Origin: CAIUKV01 sp041659105
Lineage (GTDB): Bacteria; Actinomycetota; Acidimicrobiia; IMCC26256; PALSA-555
NCBI GenBank assembly: GCA_041659105.1
Contig: JBAZYX010000004.1
Span: 1 to 64,000 of the forward strand
DNA: 64,000 nt
Reading direction: 5' to 3'
A model generated the notes under the pieces. The model searched no databases, had not been told where the DNA came from, and saw only the letters and a list, made by a program, of their open reading frames with translations. This document shows positions 18,379-25,709 of this stretch, one piece after another; within the stretch, counting starts at the first letter, position 1; every line of letters starts with the position of its first letter. The position numbers were made by a program, and so were the translations under genes.

Positions 18379-19908
18379 ATGCAGACCCGACGTCGGTATC
18401 GTGAAAGCGCGATCCTCTTGGCGCTTGCGCTGGTCGCCGCCGTCGTGGTCTCCTCCGGGGGCATGGCCGCCGCCGTCGAACCGCCGGTCCCCACCGTGAC
18501 CGGACCGGTGACCGGGGGAACGGGCGAGCCGTCGCTCCTCCGCCCGGGGTTGGCGCCCGATTCGGGCTACGTCACCGAGGAGTCCTTCATCTCCGGGGAC
18601 GCGACGGCGTACACGTCGGCCGAGGCGCTGACGAGCGACGGCAGGTGGACCGTCACGCCGGCGAGCGCGGCGCCGTACACGACCCGCATGGTGGTGGTGC
18701 GCCCGAGCGACCCGAAGGACTTCAACGGCACGGTCGTCGTCGAGTGGCTCAACGTCTCGGCCGGCTTCGACAGCCCGGCCGGGTACCTGCTCTCGCACCT
18801 GGTGATGCTGCGCGAGGGCATGGCCTGGGTGGGCGTGTCGGCGCAGGCCGTCGGCGTGCAGGGGGGCACCACCACGGTGGGCGGCGTCCCCGCCGGCGGG
18901 ATCAAGGCGGGCGACCCCGGGCGGTACGCGAGCCTCTCCCACCCCGGCGACAGCTACTCGTACGACATCTTCACCCAGGCCGGCCGGGCCATCCGGGGCG
19001 ACGGCGACGTGAAGCCACTCGGCCCCCTGAAGCCGAAGCGACTGATCGCGACCGGCGAGTCGCAGTCGGCGACCCGGATGGTGACCTACGTCGACGCCGT
19101 GCACCCGATCGCCGGCGTGTACGACGGCTTCCTCGTGCACAGCCGCTTCGGCGGTGCGGCCGCGCTCAGCCAGGCGCCGCTCCCCGCGATCCCCGCGCCG
19201 GTGCCGACGCTCATCCGCACCGACCAGCGCGATCCGGTGATGGTCTTCCTCACCGAGACCGACGTCGGCCCGCTCGGTGCCGCCGCGGCGCGCCAGCCCG
19301 ACACGAAGCACGTGCGCACGTGGGAGGTCGCGGGCACTGCGCACGCCGATGCCTACACGGGCCAGCTCTCGTTCGCGGACGTGGGCGACGGCGAAGCCGA
19401 GCGGAAGCTCCTCGACGTGACCAACCCGTCGCGCGGCCCGCTCAACTGCGACACACCGGTCAACAGCGGACCGCAGTACGCCGTGCTGATGGCCGCGGTC
19501 TCGCACCTCGAGGAGTGGGTGCGCGACGGCGCACCGCCGCCGACGAGCCCGCGGCTCGAGGTGGCTCCGGGACCGGCCAGCACGGTAGGCGGCGTCTCGG
19601 TGCCCTCGTTCGTCATCACGCGGGACGCGGACGGCAATGCCGTCGGCGGGATCCGCACCGCGTTCGTGGACGCGCCCCGCTCGGCCGTCACCGGCGAGTT
19701 CAACTCGGGCGGCACGTTCTGCCGGCTGTTCGGCACGGCCACGCCGTTCGATGCGGCGACGCTCGCGCAGCGGTACCCGTCGCGGGATGCGTTCCTGGCC
19801 GCCTTCCGGAAGGCGACGAAGCAGTCGGTGAAGGCGGGCTTCCTCCTGCCCGAGGAGGCGAGGAAGCAGCTCGCCGCGATCGAGCAGGTCCCGTACCCGG
19901 GGGCATAG
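18379..19908 (+). CDS. secreted alpha/beta-hydrolase domain protein
   Basis: The 509-residue protein has an N-terminal signal sequence (about 8-30, hydrophobic with VVVSSGGMAAA). It resembles the large secreted alpha/beta-hydrolase-domain family of actinobacteria. VVEWLNVSAGFDSPAGY and the nucleophile-elbow-like GESQSATRM (near residues 218-226) are visible, with a histidine-containing GTAHAD near 319-324. An esterase role outside the cytoplasm is inferred, with unknown substrate. It is leaderless behind TATCTT and divergent from the SDR gene. Confidence 0.75.
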   Translation: MQTRRRYRESAILLALALVAAVVVSSGGMAAAVEPPVPTVTGPVTGGTGEPSLLRPGLAPDSGYVTEESFISGDATAYTSAEALTSDGRWTVTPASAAPYTTRMVVVRPSDPKDFNGTVVVEWLNVSAGFDSPAGYLLSHLVMLREGMAWVGVSAQAVGVQGGTTTVGGVPAGGIKAGDPGRYASLSHPGDSYSYDIFTQAGRAIRGDGDVKPLGPLKPKRLIATGESQSATRMVTYVDAVHPIAGVYDGFLVHSRFGGAAALSQAPLPAIPAPVPTLIRTDQRDPVMVFLTETDVGPLGAAAARQPDTKHVRTWEVAGTAHADAYTGQLSFADVGDGEAERKLLDVTNPSRGPLNCDTPVNSGPQYAVLMAAVSHLEEWVRDGAPPPTSPRLEVAPGPASTVGGVSVPSFVITRDADGNAVGGIRTAFVDAPRSAVTGEFNSGGTFCRLFGTATPFDAATLAQRYPSRDAFLAAFRKATKQSVKAGFLLPEEARKQLAAIEQVPYPGA

Positions 19909-19923
19909 CCGCCCGCCCTCGCC

Positions 19924-20312
19924 TCAGTCCTCCGGCCGCAGGTGGAGGCGCCGCCGCAGCTGCGCGTTCAACGCGACGACGATCGTCGACAGGCTCATGA
20001 GCACGGCACCCACCGCGGGGGACAGGGTGATCCCCGCCCAGGCGAAGGCACCGGCGGCCAGTGGGATCGCGACCGCGTCGTACCCCGCGGCCCACACGAG
20101 GTCCTGACCGTGCCGAGGACGGGGGAGATCCAGGCCGTGCCGGCCGGCCGCTCGTAGCCGAGCAGGTCGGCGAACATCGCGCTGAACGCCACGACGGGCA
20201 CGGCGAGGGCGAGGGTCCACCAGAATCGGCGCCGGAAGTCCTCCGCGTGGTGGCCGGCGTGCTCGTCGTGCCCCGCGGCGGAGTGCGTGACGTGGGCGCT
20301 GTGGTCGTCCAT
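19924..20312 (-). pseudogene. copper-type P-ATPase remnant with internal deletion and frameshift
   Basis: The minus-strand ATG at 20312, with GGGAGATC upstream, begins a His-rich N-terminus (HSAAGHDEHAGHHAEDF) and the first membrane helix typical of CopB-type copper P1B-ATPases. After WISPVLGTV near 20110 the frame breaks. In the next frame DLVWAAGYDAVAIPLAAG and SPAVGAVLMSLSTI follow, the last membrane helices of the same family. The phosphorylation DKTGT domain and most of the roughly 700-residue protein are missing. A single deletion of about 500 codons, ending out of frame, explains the structure. No function is expected. Confidence 0.85.
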
Positions 20313-20397
20313 CACGATCTCCCGCCGTCGGTTCCCACGATCGTACGGAGGTGCGGGCACGTCGAGGTCCGGCAGGCCGGCGCCCCGGGGGCAGGGC

Positions 20398-20403
20398 TAG
20401 GTT
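20398..20403 (+). promoter_or_regulatory. -10 hexamer TAGGTT, leaderless geometry
   Basis: TAGGTT ends seven bases before the GTG at 20411. Confidence 0.6.
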
Positions 20404-20410
20404 GCGCGCC

Positions 20411-21157
20411 GTGCCGACCTTCGCCTCCTTCGACGGGACCGAGATCTCCTTCGACGACCAGGAGGACGGCCCGGCCGTCGTCCTGCTCCACGGGTTCGCG
20501 GCCGACACCAACATCAACTACGTGCGCCCCGGCATCTTCGACGCGCTCCTCGACGAGGGCTACCGCGTGATCGCGATGGACTTCCGCGGCCACGGCATCT
20601 CGGCCAAGCCGCACGACCCCGCGGCCTACGCCGACGACGCCCTCACGCGCGACGTCCGGGCGCTGCTCGACCACCTCGGCCTCGACTCGGTCGCGGTGGT
20701 GGGCTACTCGATGGGCGCGGGGGTCGCGCTCCGCCTGGGCGCGATCGAGCCCAGGGTCCGCGCCGTCGTCGCACTCGGGGTCGGTTCGGCGTCGCTGGAG
20801 CGGGGGACCGACGACCGGCCGTCGTTCGGCGACGCGCTCCTCGCCGACGACCCCGAGACCATCACCGACCCGCTCGGGAAGCAGTTCCGCCGCCTGGCCG
20901 ACTCGATCCGGGCCGACCGGATCGCCCTCGCCGCGTGCATGGGCACTCCGCACGCCGGGGTGGAGCACCACCTCGACGAGATCGCGGTGCCGGTCCTCGT
21001 CATCGCCGGCACCGACGACGACCTCGCCGGGGATCCCGGGGCCATCGCCGAGCGGATCGCCGGCGCCCGCTCCCTCACCGTGCCGGGCGACCACTTCGAC
21101 GCCAACGCGCAGCCGGCGCTCCAGCGCGCGTTGCTGGACTTCCTCGCGGCGAGCTGA
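20411..21157 (+). CDS. alpha/beta-fold hydrolase
   Basis: The 248-residue cytoplasmic protein is a compact alpha/beta hydrolase. It has the oxyanion motif LLHGFA near residues 25-30, the nucleophile elbow GYSMGAG near 97-103, the acid in AGTDDD near 201-206 and the histidine in PGDHFDA near 226-232, so the triad is complete. It could be an esterase, lactonase or haloperoxidase-like enzyme. The GTG at 20411 is leaderless behind TAGGTT; the open frame to 20351 upstream has no start support. Confidence 0.85.
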   Translation: MPTFASFDGTEISFDDQEDGPAVVLLHGFAADTNINYVRPGIFDALLDEGYRVIAMDFRGHGISAKPHDPAAYADDALTRDVRALLDHLGLDSVAVVGYSMGAGVALRLGAIEPRVRAVVALGVGSASLERGTDDRPSFGDALLADDPETITDPLGKQFRRLADSIRADRIALAACMGTPHAGVEHHLDEIAVPVLVIAGTDDDLAGDPGAIAERIAGARSLTVPGDHFDANAQPALQRALLDFLAAS

Positions 21158-21180
21158 GCGCCCTCGCTCACCCGCGCCGC

Positions 21181-21219
21181 GGGTCAGGCGGCGGGTCAGG
21201 TGGCGGGTCAGGTGGCGGG
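21181..21219. repeat. 12-bp tandem repeat at the 3' end of the PqqD-like gene
   Basis: Three copies of GGGTCAGGYGGC plus a partial fourth cover 21181-21219. The unit contains TCA, so on the minus strand each copy supplies an in-frame TGA. The first of these (21208-21210) is the stop of the PqqD-like gene and the others are redundant stops. It lies between convergent genes. Confidence 0.85.
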
Positions 21220-21528
21220 ATCACCCGGCTCGGGATCCCGGTCCACGCCGTCGAGCAGCCCCTGGGCGGCCAGCTCGCGAGCGAGCGCGAGCACGTCGGC
21301 GCTCGTGCTCGCGCCGGACGCGCCGTAGACGGACGCGAGGTCGTGCGCGATCTCGTCGATCGAGCCGGTGCCGTCGAAGCAGGCCCACACGAGACCCGCG
21401 GTCGGATTGAGGTGGTGGAGCCGGTTGCGCGCCTCGTCGAGGATCACGGCCTCACCGTCGATCTCCACCGTGAAGGCCGCATCGGACCGGCGGGGCACGA
21501 AGGTGGTGTCGAGGTCGCGCGCGTGCAC
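21208..21528 (-). CDS. PqqD-like peptide-binding protein
   Basis: The 106-residue protein resembles the PqqD/RiPP recognition element fold. A short beta-hairpin region reads EIDGEAVILDEARNRLHHLNPTAG and is followed by a helix with the AGLVWACFDGTGSIDEIA pattern. PqqD-like proteins present peptides to modifying enzymes in ribosomal peptide pathways or occur as stand-alone members in polysaccharide loci. No PQQ or RiPP enzyme is visible nearby, so its client is unknown. The GTG at 21528 is the first start giving the conserved N-terminus; it follows the upstream hydrolase gene by 37 bases in the same direction. Confidence 0.7.
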   Translation of the reverse strand: MHARDLDTTFVPRRSDAAFTVEIDGEAVILDEARNRLHHLNPTAGLVWACFDGTGSIDEIAHDLASVYGASGASTSADVLALARELAAQGLLDGVDRDPEPGDPAT

Positions 21529-21565
21529 GGGTCCATGATGGCCGCGCGTGCGGCCCGGCGCAGGC

Positions 21566-22567
21566 TCACGCCGCGGCGACGAGCGCGAGCGATCCGGCGT
21601 CGGCGCCGGCCGCGAGGCGTGCAGCCGCGGCGGAGTCCCCGCCGAGGGTGGCGTGGAGGAAGTCGGCCGTGAGCGCGGCGACGTCGGCGACCGACTCGTC
21701 GGTCGTGAACGGGCCGACGTGCGATCCACCCTCGACGGCGACGAACCACTTCGTGCCCGCGGCCTCGTCGTAGAGCGACTGGCTCGAGGCGAACGGGTTC
21801 ACCGCGTCGGCAGTCCCGTGGACCACGAGGAGCGCGGCGGGCGTGTCGTCGGAGAACCACGCGCCGGGGAACCCGAACGCGCCGCCCGACAGCACCACGG
21901 CCGCGCCGATCCGCGGGTCGGCGGCGCCGTCGTTGAAGGCCACGCCGGCTGCGGTGACGCCGCCGTCCGAGTGGCCGACCACGGCGACGCGGGCCCCGTC
22001 GATGCGAGCCGACGCGCCGGGAACCGGGCCGCCGGGGTCGAGCAGCGTGTCGACGACGAACGACACGTCGGCTGCCTGGGCGGTGATGTCCCGGCTCGGG
22101 GCGCTGGTCACGGCCGAGCTGGACAGGGGGAAGTCGGGGCTCGCCACCGCGAACCCCGCCGCCGCGAGCTCGTCGGCGAGCGCGTCGTAGTCCGCGGCCG
22201 CGGCGGCGTACCCGTGCACGATCACCACGAGGGGGACCGGATCGTCGGTCACGGGAAGTCGCAGGGTCAGGGCGATGGGCCGGTCCCGGCTCGCGTCCCA
22301 GAGCGGCGCGGTCACCGTGTCGACCGCGAGGGGGCCGCCGGTGTCGTCGGCGTCGGCGTCGGCGTCGGCGACGTCGTCGCTGGGCGCGGCCGCCGTGGTC
22401 GTGGTCGACGGCTCGACCGCCGGGTCGGCCGTGCCGTCGGTGCGGGCGAGGGCGAAGGCCGCGCTCCCGGCGAGGAGGGTGCCGAGCGCGACGGTCACCA
22501 CGACGATCGCCCCGGGCCACCTGCGGAGGGGGGAGGCCGCTGGGTGACCCGGGGCTCGTCGTTGCAT
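21566..22567 (-). CDS. membrane-anchored or secreted alpha/beta hydrolase
   Basis: The 333-residue protein has an N-terminal hydrophobic segment (about residues 19-41) and a low-complexity linker of Thr and then alternating Asp-Ala (about 53-77). A dienelactone hydrolase-like domain follows. IVHGYAAA, the nucleophile elbow GHSDGG, the acid in HGTAD and the histidine in GGSHVG are all present. It probably hydrolyses an ester outside the membrane. The Asp-Ala tract is encoded by a GTCGGC microsatellite around 22344-22374 and may vary in length. It precedes the PqqD-like gene and diverges from the response-regulator gene. Confidence 0.82.
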   Translation of the reverse strand: MQRRAPGHPAASPLRRWPGAIVVVTVALGTLLAGSAAFALARTDGTADPAVEPSTTTTAAAPSDDVADADADADDTGGPLAVDTVTAPLWDASRDRPIALTLRLPVTDDPVPLVVIVHGYAAAAADYDALADELAAAGFAVASPDFPLSSSAVTSAPSRDITAQAADVSFVVDTLLDPGGPVPGASARIDGARVAVVGHSDGGVTAAGVAFNDGAADPRIGAAVVLSGGAFGFPGAWFSDDTPAALLVVHGTADAVNPFASSQSLYDEAAGTKWFVAVEGGSHVGPFTTDESVADVAALTADFLHATLGGDSAAAARLAAGADAGSLALVAAA

Positions 22568-22622
22568 GGATGCATGGTCGGCCCACTTCGTAAGGGCCGC
22601 CCTGCCTCCGTGTGAACCATCG

Positions 22623-22649
22623 GTAAGAAGATGCGGAGCCCGTTCTTAC
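22623..22649. promoter_or_regulatory. inverted repeat upstream of the two-component operon
   Basis: GTAAGAA at 22623-22629 and TTCTTAC at 22643-22649 form a perfect 7-bp inverted repeat with a 13-base spacer in the 116-base divergent gap. It lies 22-48 bases upstream of the -10 box, a plausible autoregulatory operator. This is inferred from position only. Confidence 0.35.
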
Positions 22650-22670
22650 GCGTTCCTTTCCGGTACGTCG

Positions 22671-22676
22671 TACGGT
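22671..22676 (+). promoter_or_regulatory. -10 hexamer TACGGT, leaderless geometry
   Basis: TACGGT ends seven bases before the GTG of the response regulator at 22684. Confidence 0.6.
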
Positions 22677-22683
22677 CTCCGGC

Positions 22684-23397
22684 GTGAACGGTGCAACGCC
22701 GCGCCCGCGCGTCCTCGTCGCCGAGGACGACCGCAGTGTCCGCGAGTCCCTCGTGCTCGCGCTCGAGCTCGAGGGCTACGACGTCGAGGCCGTCGGCGAC
22801 GGCGAGAAGGCGCTCGCCGCCGTGCTCGCGTCCGAGCCCGACGTCGTGGTCCTCGACGTGATGATGCCGTTCCTCGACGGCCTGAGCGTGTGCCGGCGCC
22901 TGCGGGCCCGGGACGTGCGCGTGCCGATCCTCGTGCTCACCGCGCGGCACGAGGTGGCCGACCGCGTCTCCGGCCTCGATGCCGGCGCCGACGACTACGT
23001 GGTCAAGCCGTTCGCGCTCGACGAGCTGAGCGCGCGGCTGCGGGCGCTCCTGCGCCGGACGAGCGTGACGGGCCACGAGTCCTCGATCCAGGTCGACGAC
23101 CTCGTCCTCGATCCGCTCGGGCGCACCGCATCGCGTGGCGGGATGCCGCTCGACCTGACCAAGACGGAGTTCGACCTCCTCGAGCTGCTCATCGTGAACG
23201 CCGGGGTGGTGCTCCCGCGCGACGTGATCTACGAGCGCATCTGGGGCTTCGACTTCGAGACGAGCTCCCGCTCGCTCGACGTGTACGTCGGCTACCTCCG
23301 GACGAAGACCGAGACCGACGGCGCGCCGCGCCTGCTCCACACGGTCCGGGGCGTCGGCTACGTGCTCCGACCCCCGCCGGACCCGGCCGAGTCGTGA
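22684..23397 (+). CDS. OmpR-family response regulator (MprA-like)
   Basis: The 237-residue protein has a receiver domain (about 9-120) with acidic pair D15/D16, phospho-acceptor D58 in VVLDVMMP, T86 and K108. A winged-helix DNA-binding domain (about 135-228) ends with TVRGVGYVLR. It is closest in layout to actinobacterial MprA/TcrX-type envelope stress regulators. The GTG start is leaderless. The stop overlaps the kinase start by GTGA, so the two proteins are co-translated. The inverted repeat upstream may be its own site. Confidence 0.92.
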   Translation: MNGATPRPRVLVAEDDRSVRESLVLALELEGYDVEAVGDGEKALAAVLASEPDVVVLDVMMPFLDGLSVCRRLRARDVRVPILVLTARHEVADRVSGLDAGADDYVVKPFALDELSARLRALLRRTSVTGHESSIQVDDLVLDPLGRTASRGGMPLDLTKTEFDLLELLIVNAGVVLPRDVIYERIWGFDFETSSRSLDVYVGYLRTKTETDGAPRLLHTVRGVGYVLRPPPDPAES

Positions 23398-24779
23398 GCC
23401 TGCGTTGGCGGTTCGCGATCGGCCTCGGCGTGATCACCGCGCTCGTGATCGGCTTCGTCGGGGTCGGCGCCTACCTCGCGGTGTCCGACCGGCTCGAGCG
23501 CAGCGTCGACGATTCGCTCCAGGCTCGTGCCGCCGAGGTCACCAGGGCCGGATCGAAGAGCCCCGACCGCTTCGACGCCGACGGCGCCGACCGCGACGAC
23601 CCCGCGTTCACCCGACCGACCGCCTGCCCGCCCGCGGGGCTGATGCAGCCCGCGTCGGCCGCCCAGCTGGTGGGCACCGACGGCACCACCACGGTGTGCA
23701 TCGAGGGCGGGGTGGCCCTCCCGGTCGACCGGCAGGACCGCGAGCTGGCCGAGGACGGATCCGGCTCGGCGTTGCGCACGATCGAGGTCGACGGCAAGCG
23801 CTACCGCGTGATCACGATGGCGCAGTCCAACGGGACGGCATTGCAGATCGCACGCGGCCTGGGCGAGGTCGACAGCGTGCTCGGGTCCATGCAGCGGTGG
23901 CTGTTCGGCATCGGGCTCGTCGGCGTGGCCGCGGCGGTGCTGCTCGGCTGGCTGCTCGCCCGGCGCACCGTGCGCCCGGTGGAGCGTCTGCGCGACACGG
24001 CGGAGCAGATCGCCGCGACCCAGGACCTCGCGGTGGCTGTCCCCGTCGGGGGGCCGAGCGAGATCGCGAGCCTGGGCCGGTCGTTCACAACGATGGTCGA
24101 CGCGCTCGGCACGTCACGCGAGGAGCAGCAGCGGCTGGTGAGCGACGCGAGCCACGAGCTGCGCACCCCGCTCACGAGCCTGCGCACCAACGCGGAGCTG
24201 CTCGGCCGGTCCGCCGAGCTGACGCCGGCGCAGCACCGGGCGGTCGTGGACGGGATCGAGATGGAGGTCGAGGAGCTCACCCACCTGGTCTCGGAGCTCG
24301 TGGAGCTGGCCACCGACCGGTCCGCCGACTCCGAGCCGATCGAGTCGGTCGACCTCGCCTCCCTCGCGCGCGACGTCGTCGCGCGCGCGGAGCGCCGGAC
24401 CGGACGGACGGTGACGCTCACCGCCACCGATCCGGTGGTGGTCGACGTTCGCCCGCAGGCGGTCACCCGCGCGATCTCGAACCTCGTCGACAACGCGTGC
24501 AAGTACAGCGACGGTCCGGTCGACGTGCTGGTCACCGGCACTCGGGTCGAGGTCCGCGACCGCGGTCCGGGCATCCCCGCGGCCGACCGCTCCCACGTGT
24601 TCGACCGCTTCTACCGATCCGTCACTGCCCGCACCGAGCCCGGCTCGGGTCTCGGCCTCGCGATCGTCCAGCAGGCGGTGGAGGGTCACGGCGGGACCGT
24701 GTGGGCGGCCGACCGCGACGATCCCGACGCCGACGGCCACCTCGGCGCCGCCGTCGGCTTCGAGCTCCCTGCGCCGTAG
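23394..24779 (+). CDS. sensor histidine kinase (MprB-like)
   Basis: The 461-residue membrane kinase has a first membrane helix (about 6-28), an extracytoplasmic sensor region (about 29-168) and a second helix (about 168-188). A HAMP domain follows (about 189-240), then a HisKA domain with SDASHELRTPLT (His near residue 254). The ATPase domain has the N-box NLVDNACKYS near 363-372 and GSGLGLAIV near 418-426. It should autophosphorylate and pass phosphate to the response regulator encoded just upstream. The GTG at 23394 overlaps that gene's stop. The signal sensed is not evident; a Thr/Cys-containing loop in the sensor has no known match to me. Confidence 0.92.
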   Translation: MSLRWRFAIGLGVITALVIGFVGVGAYLAVSDRLERSVDDSLQARAAEVTRAGSKSPDRFDADGADRDDPAFTRPTACPPAGLMQPASAAQLVGTDGTTTVCIEGGVALPVDRQDRELAEDGSGSALRTIEVDGKRYRVITMAQSNGTALQIARGLGEVDSVLGSMQRWLFGIGLVGVAAAVLLGWLLARRTVRPVERLRDTAEQIAATQDLAVAVPVGGPSEIASLGRSFTTMVDALGTSREEQQRLVSDASHELRTPLTSLRTNAELLGRSAELTPAQHRAVVDGIEMEVEELTHLVSELVELATDRSADSEPIESVDLASLARDVVARAERRTGRTVTLTATDPVVVDVRPQAVTRAISNLVDNACKYSDGPVDVLVTGTRVEVRDRGPGIPAADRSHVFDRFYRSVTARTEPGSGLGLAIVQQAVEGHGGTVWAADRDDPDADGHLGAAVGFELPAP

Positions 24780-24796
24780 GGGGGGTCGGCGCGCGG

Positions 24797-25594
24797 TCAG
24801 GCGGCAGGCTTCTCCAGCACCACCAGCTGGACGAGCGCCGGGTACTGGCCGTAGCAGAACTGCTCGAGTCGGGCCAGGATGTCCTCGGGGTCGAACTCGG
24901 GAAATCCGTTGAGCTCCCGTTCGGTGCCGATCGTCTTCTCGAGGCCCAGCTCGTCGAGGAACGCCTTCACGTCGATGTTCCAGCCGAAGCGGTTCTCGAC
25001 CCGCCTGGTGAACGGCACGAGGTTGAGGAACAGGTCGATGGTGAGCACGACCGTGCCGCCGGGCTTGAGGATCCGGCGCATCTCACGGGCGAGGCCGGGG
25101 AGCTCCTCCGTGGGGATGTGCTCGATCGTCGAGATGGAGTAGATGCGGTCGACGCTCTGGTCGGCGATGCCGGCGTGCTCGAGCGTCGTGTTCACGAGGC
25201 GCACGTCGGTGCCGAACGCCGCGTTCAGCCGGTCGATGCTCGAGTGGTCGCACGGCCAGCCGATGCCGGTCGCGTCGGTGCCGGGATCGACGTTGATGAC
25301 CTCGACGCCCTGCTTGGCCAGGACGAACTGGAACCCGGCGAGCCCACCGCCGATCTCGACGACGCGCAGCGGCGGGTGGACGGGGGCTACGGAGAACGCC
25401 CAGGGGTACTCGAAGCGCCGGGTGTCGCTGTTCGGCTGGATCGCGAACGGCCCACGGATGCGCGGGTACCGCCGGGTGAGCTGCGGCATCCCCTTCGCCA
25501 CCGCGCGGGCCCAGATGCGCTGGTTCCCGTTCGGAGCACCCCACCGGCGGTTCCAGGCGGTGTACTGCGGCGGCAGCACACGGGGCGCAAGCAT
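24797..25594 (-). CDS. class I SAM-dependent methyltransferase
   Basis: The 265-residue protein has a Rossmann methyltransferase core with motif I VVEIGGGLAGFQ near residues 78-89, an acidic residue after VINVD, the post-motif STIEHIP near 145-151 and LKPGGTVVLTID near 166-177. An aromatic N-terminal extension (about 1-70) could bind the acceptor. The substrate is unknown. The ATG at 25594 is leaderless, six bases after TACACT. It ends 17 bases from the convergent kinase gene. Confidence 0.85.
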   Translation of the reverse strand: MLAPRVLPPQYTAWNRRWGAPNGNQRIWARAVAKGMPQLTRRYPRIRGPFAIQPNSDTRRFEYPWAFSVAPVHPPLRVVEIGGGLAGFQFVLAKQGVEVINVDPGTDATGIGWPCDHSSIDRLNAAFGTDVRLVNTTLEHAGIADQSVDRIYSISTIEHIPTEELPGLAREMRRILKPGGTVVLTIDLFLNLVPFTRRVENRFGWNIDVKAFLDELGLEKTIGTERELNGFPEFDPEDILARLEQFCYGQYPALVQLVVLEKPAA

Positions 25595-25600
25595 GCGCGC

Positions 25601-25606
25601 AGTGTA
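25601..25606 (-). promoter_or_regulatory. -10 hexamer TACACT, leaderless geometry
   Basis: TACACT on the minus strand ends six bases before the ATG of the methyltransferase gene. Confidence 0.6.
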
Positions 25607-25662
25607 GGTGCGAGGGCGTCGGCGCCCAGGTACCCGCGCGCTCCGCGGACGAGCCCGCCTTC

Positions 25663-25703
25663 TGGCGTCACTCGTGCCGCTCTCAGCGGCACGAGTGACG
25701 CCA
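25663..25703. terminator. perfect 19-bp hairpin
   Basis: The 19-base arm 25663-25681 (starts TGGCGTCACTCG) is exactly complementary to 25685-25703 around a 3-base loop. It lies between the 3' end of the phosphoesterase gene and the promoter of the methyltransferase gene, both on the minus strand. A terminator or transcript-end stabiliser is likely. The lack of a T-tract argues against classical intrinsic termination. Confidence 0.6.
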
Positions 25704-25709
25704 AGACGG

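Noticed and set aside
22344..22374. phase-variable switch in the GTCGGC microsatellite
   Set aside because: The unit is six bases, so changes in copy number alter only the Asp-Ala linker length and do not shift the frame.
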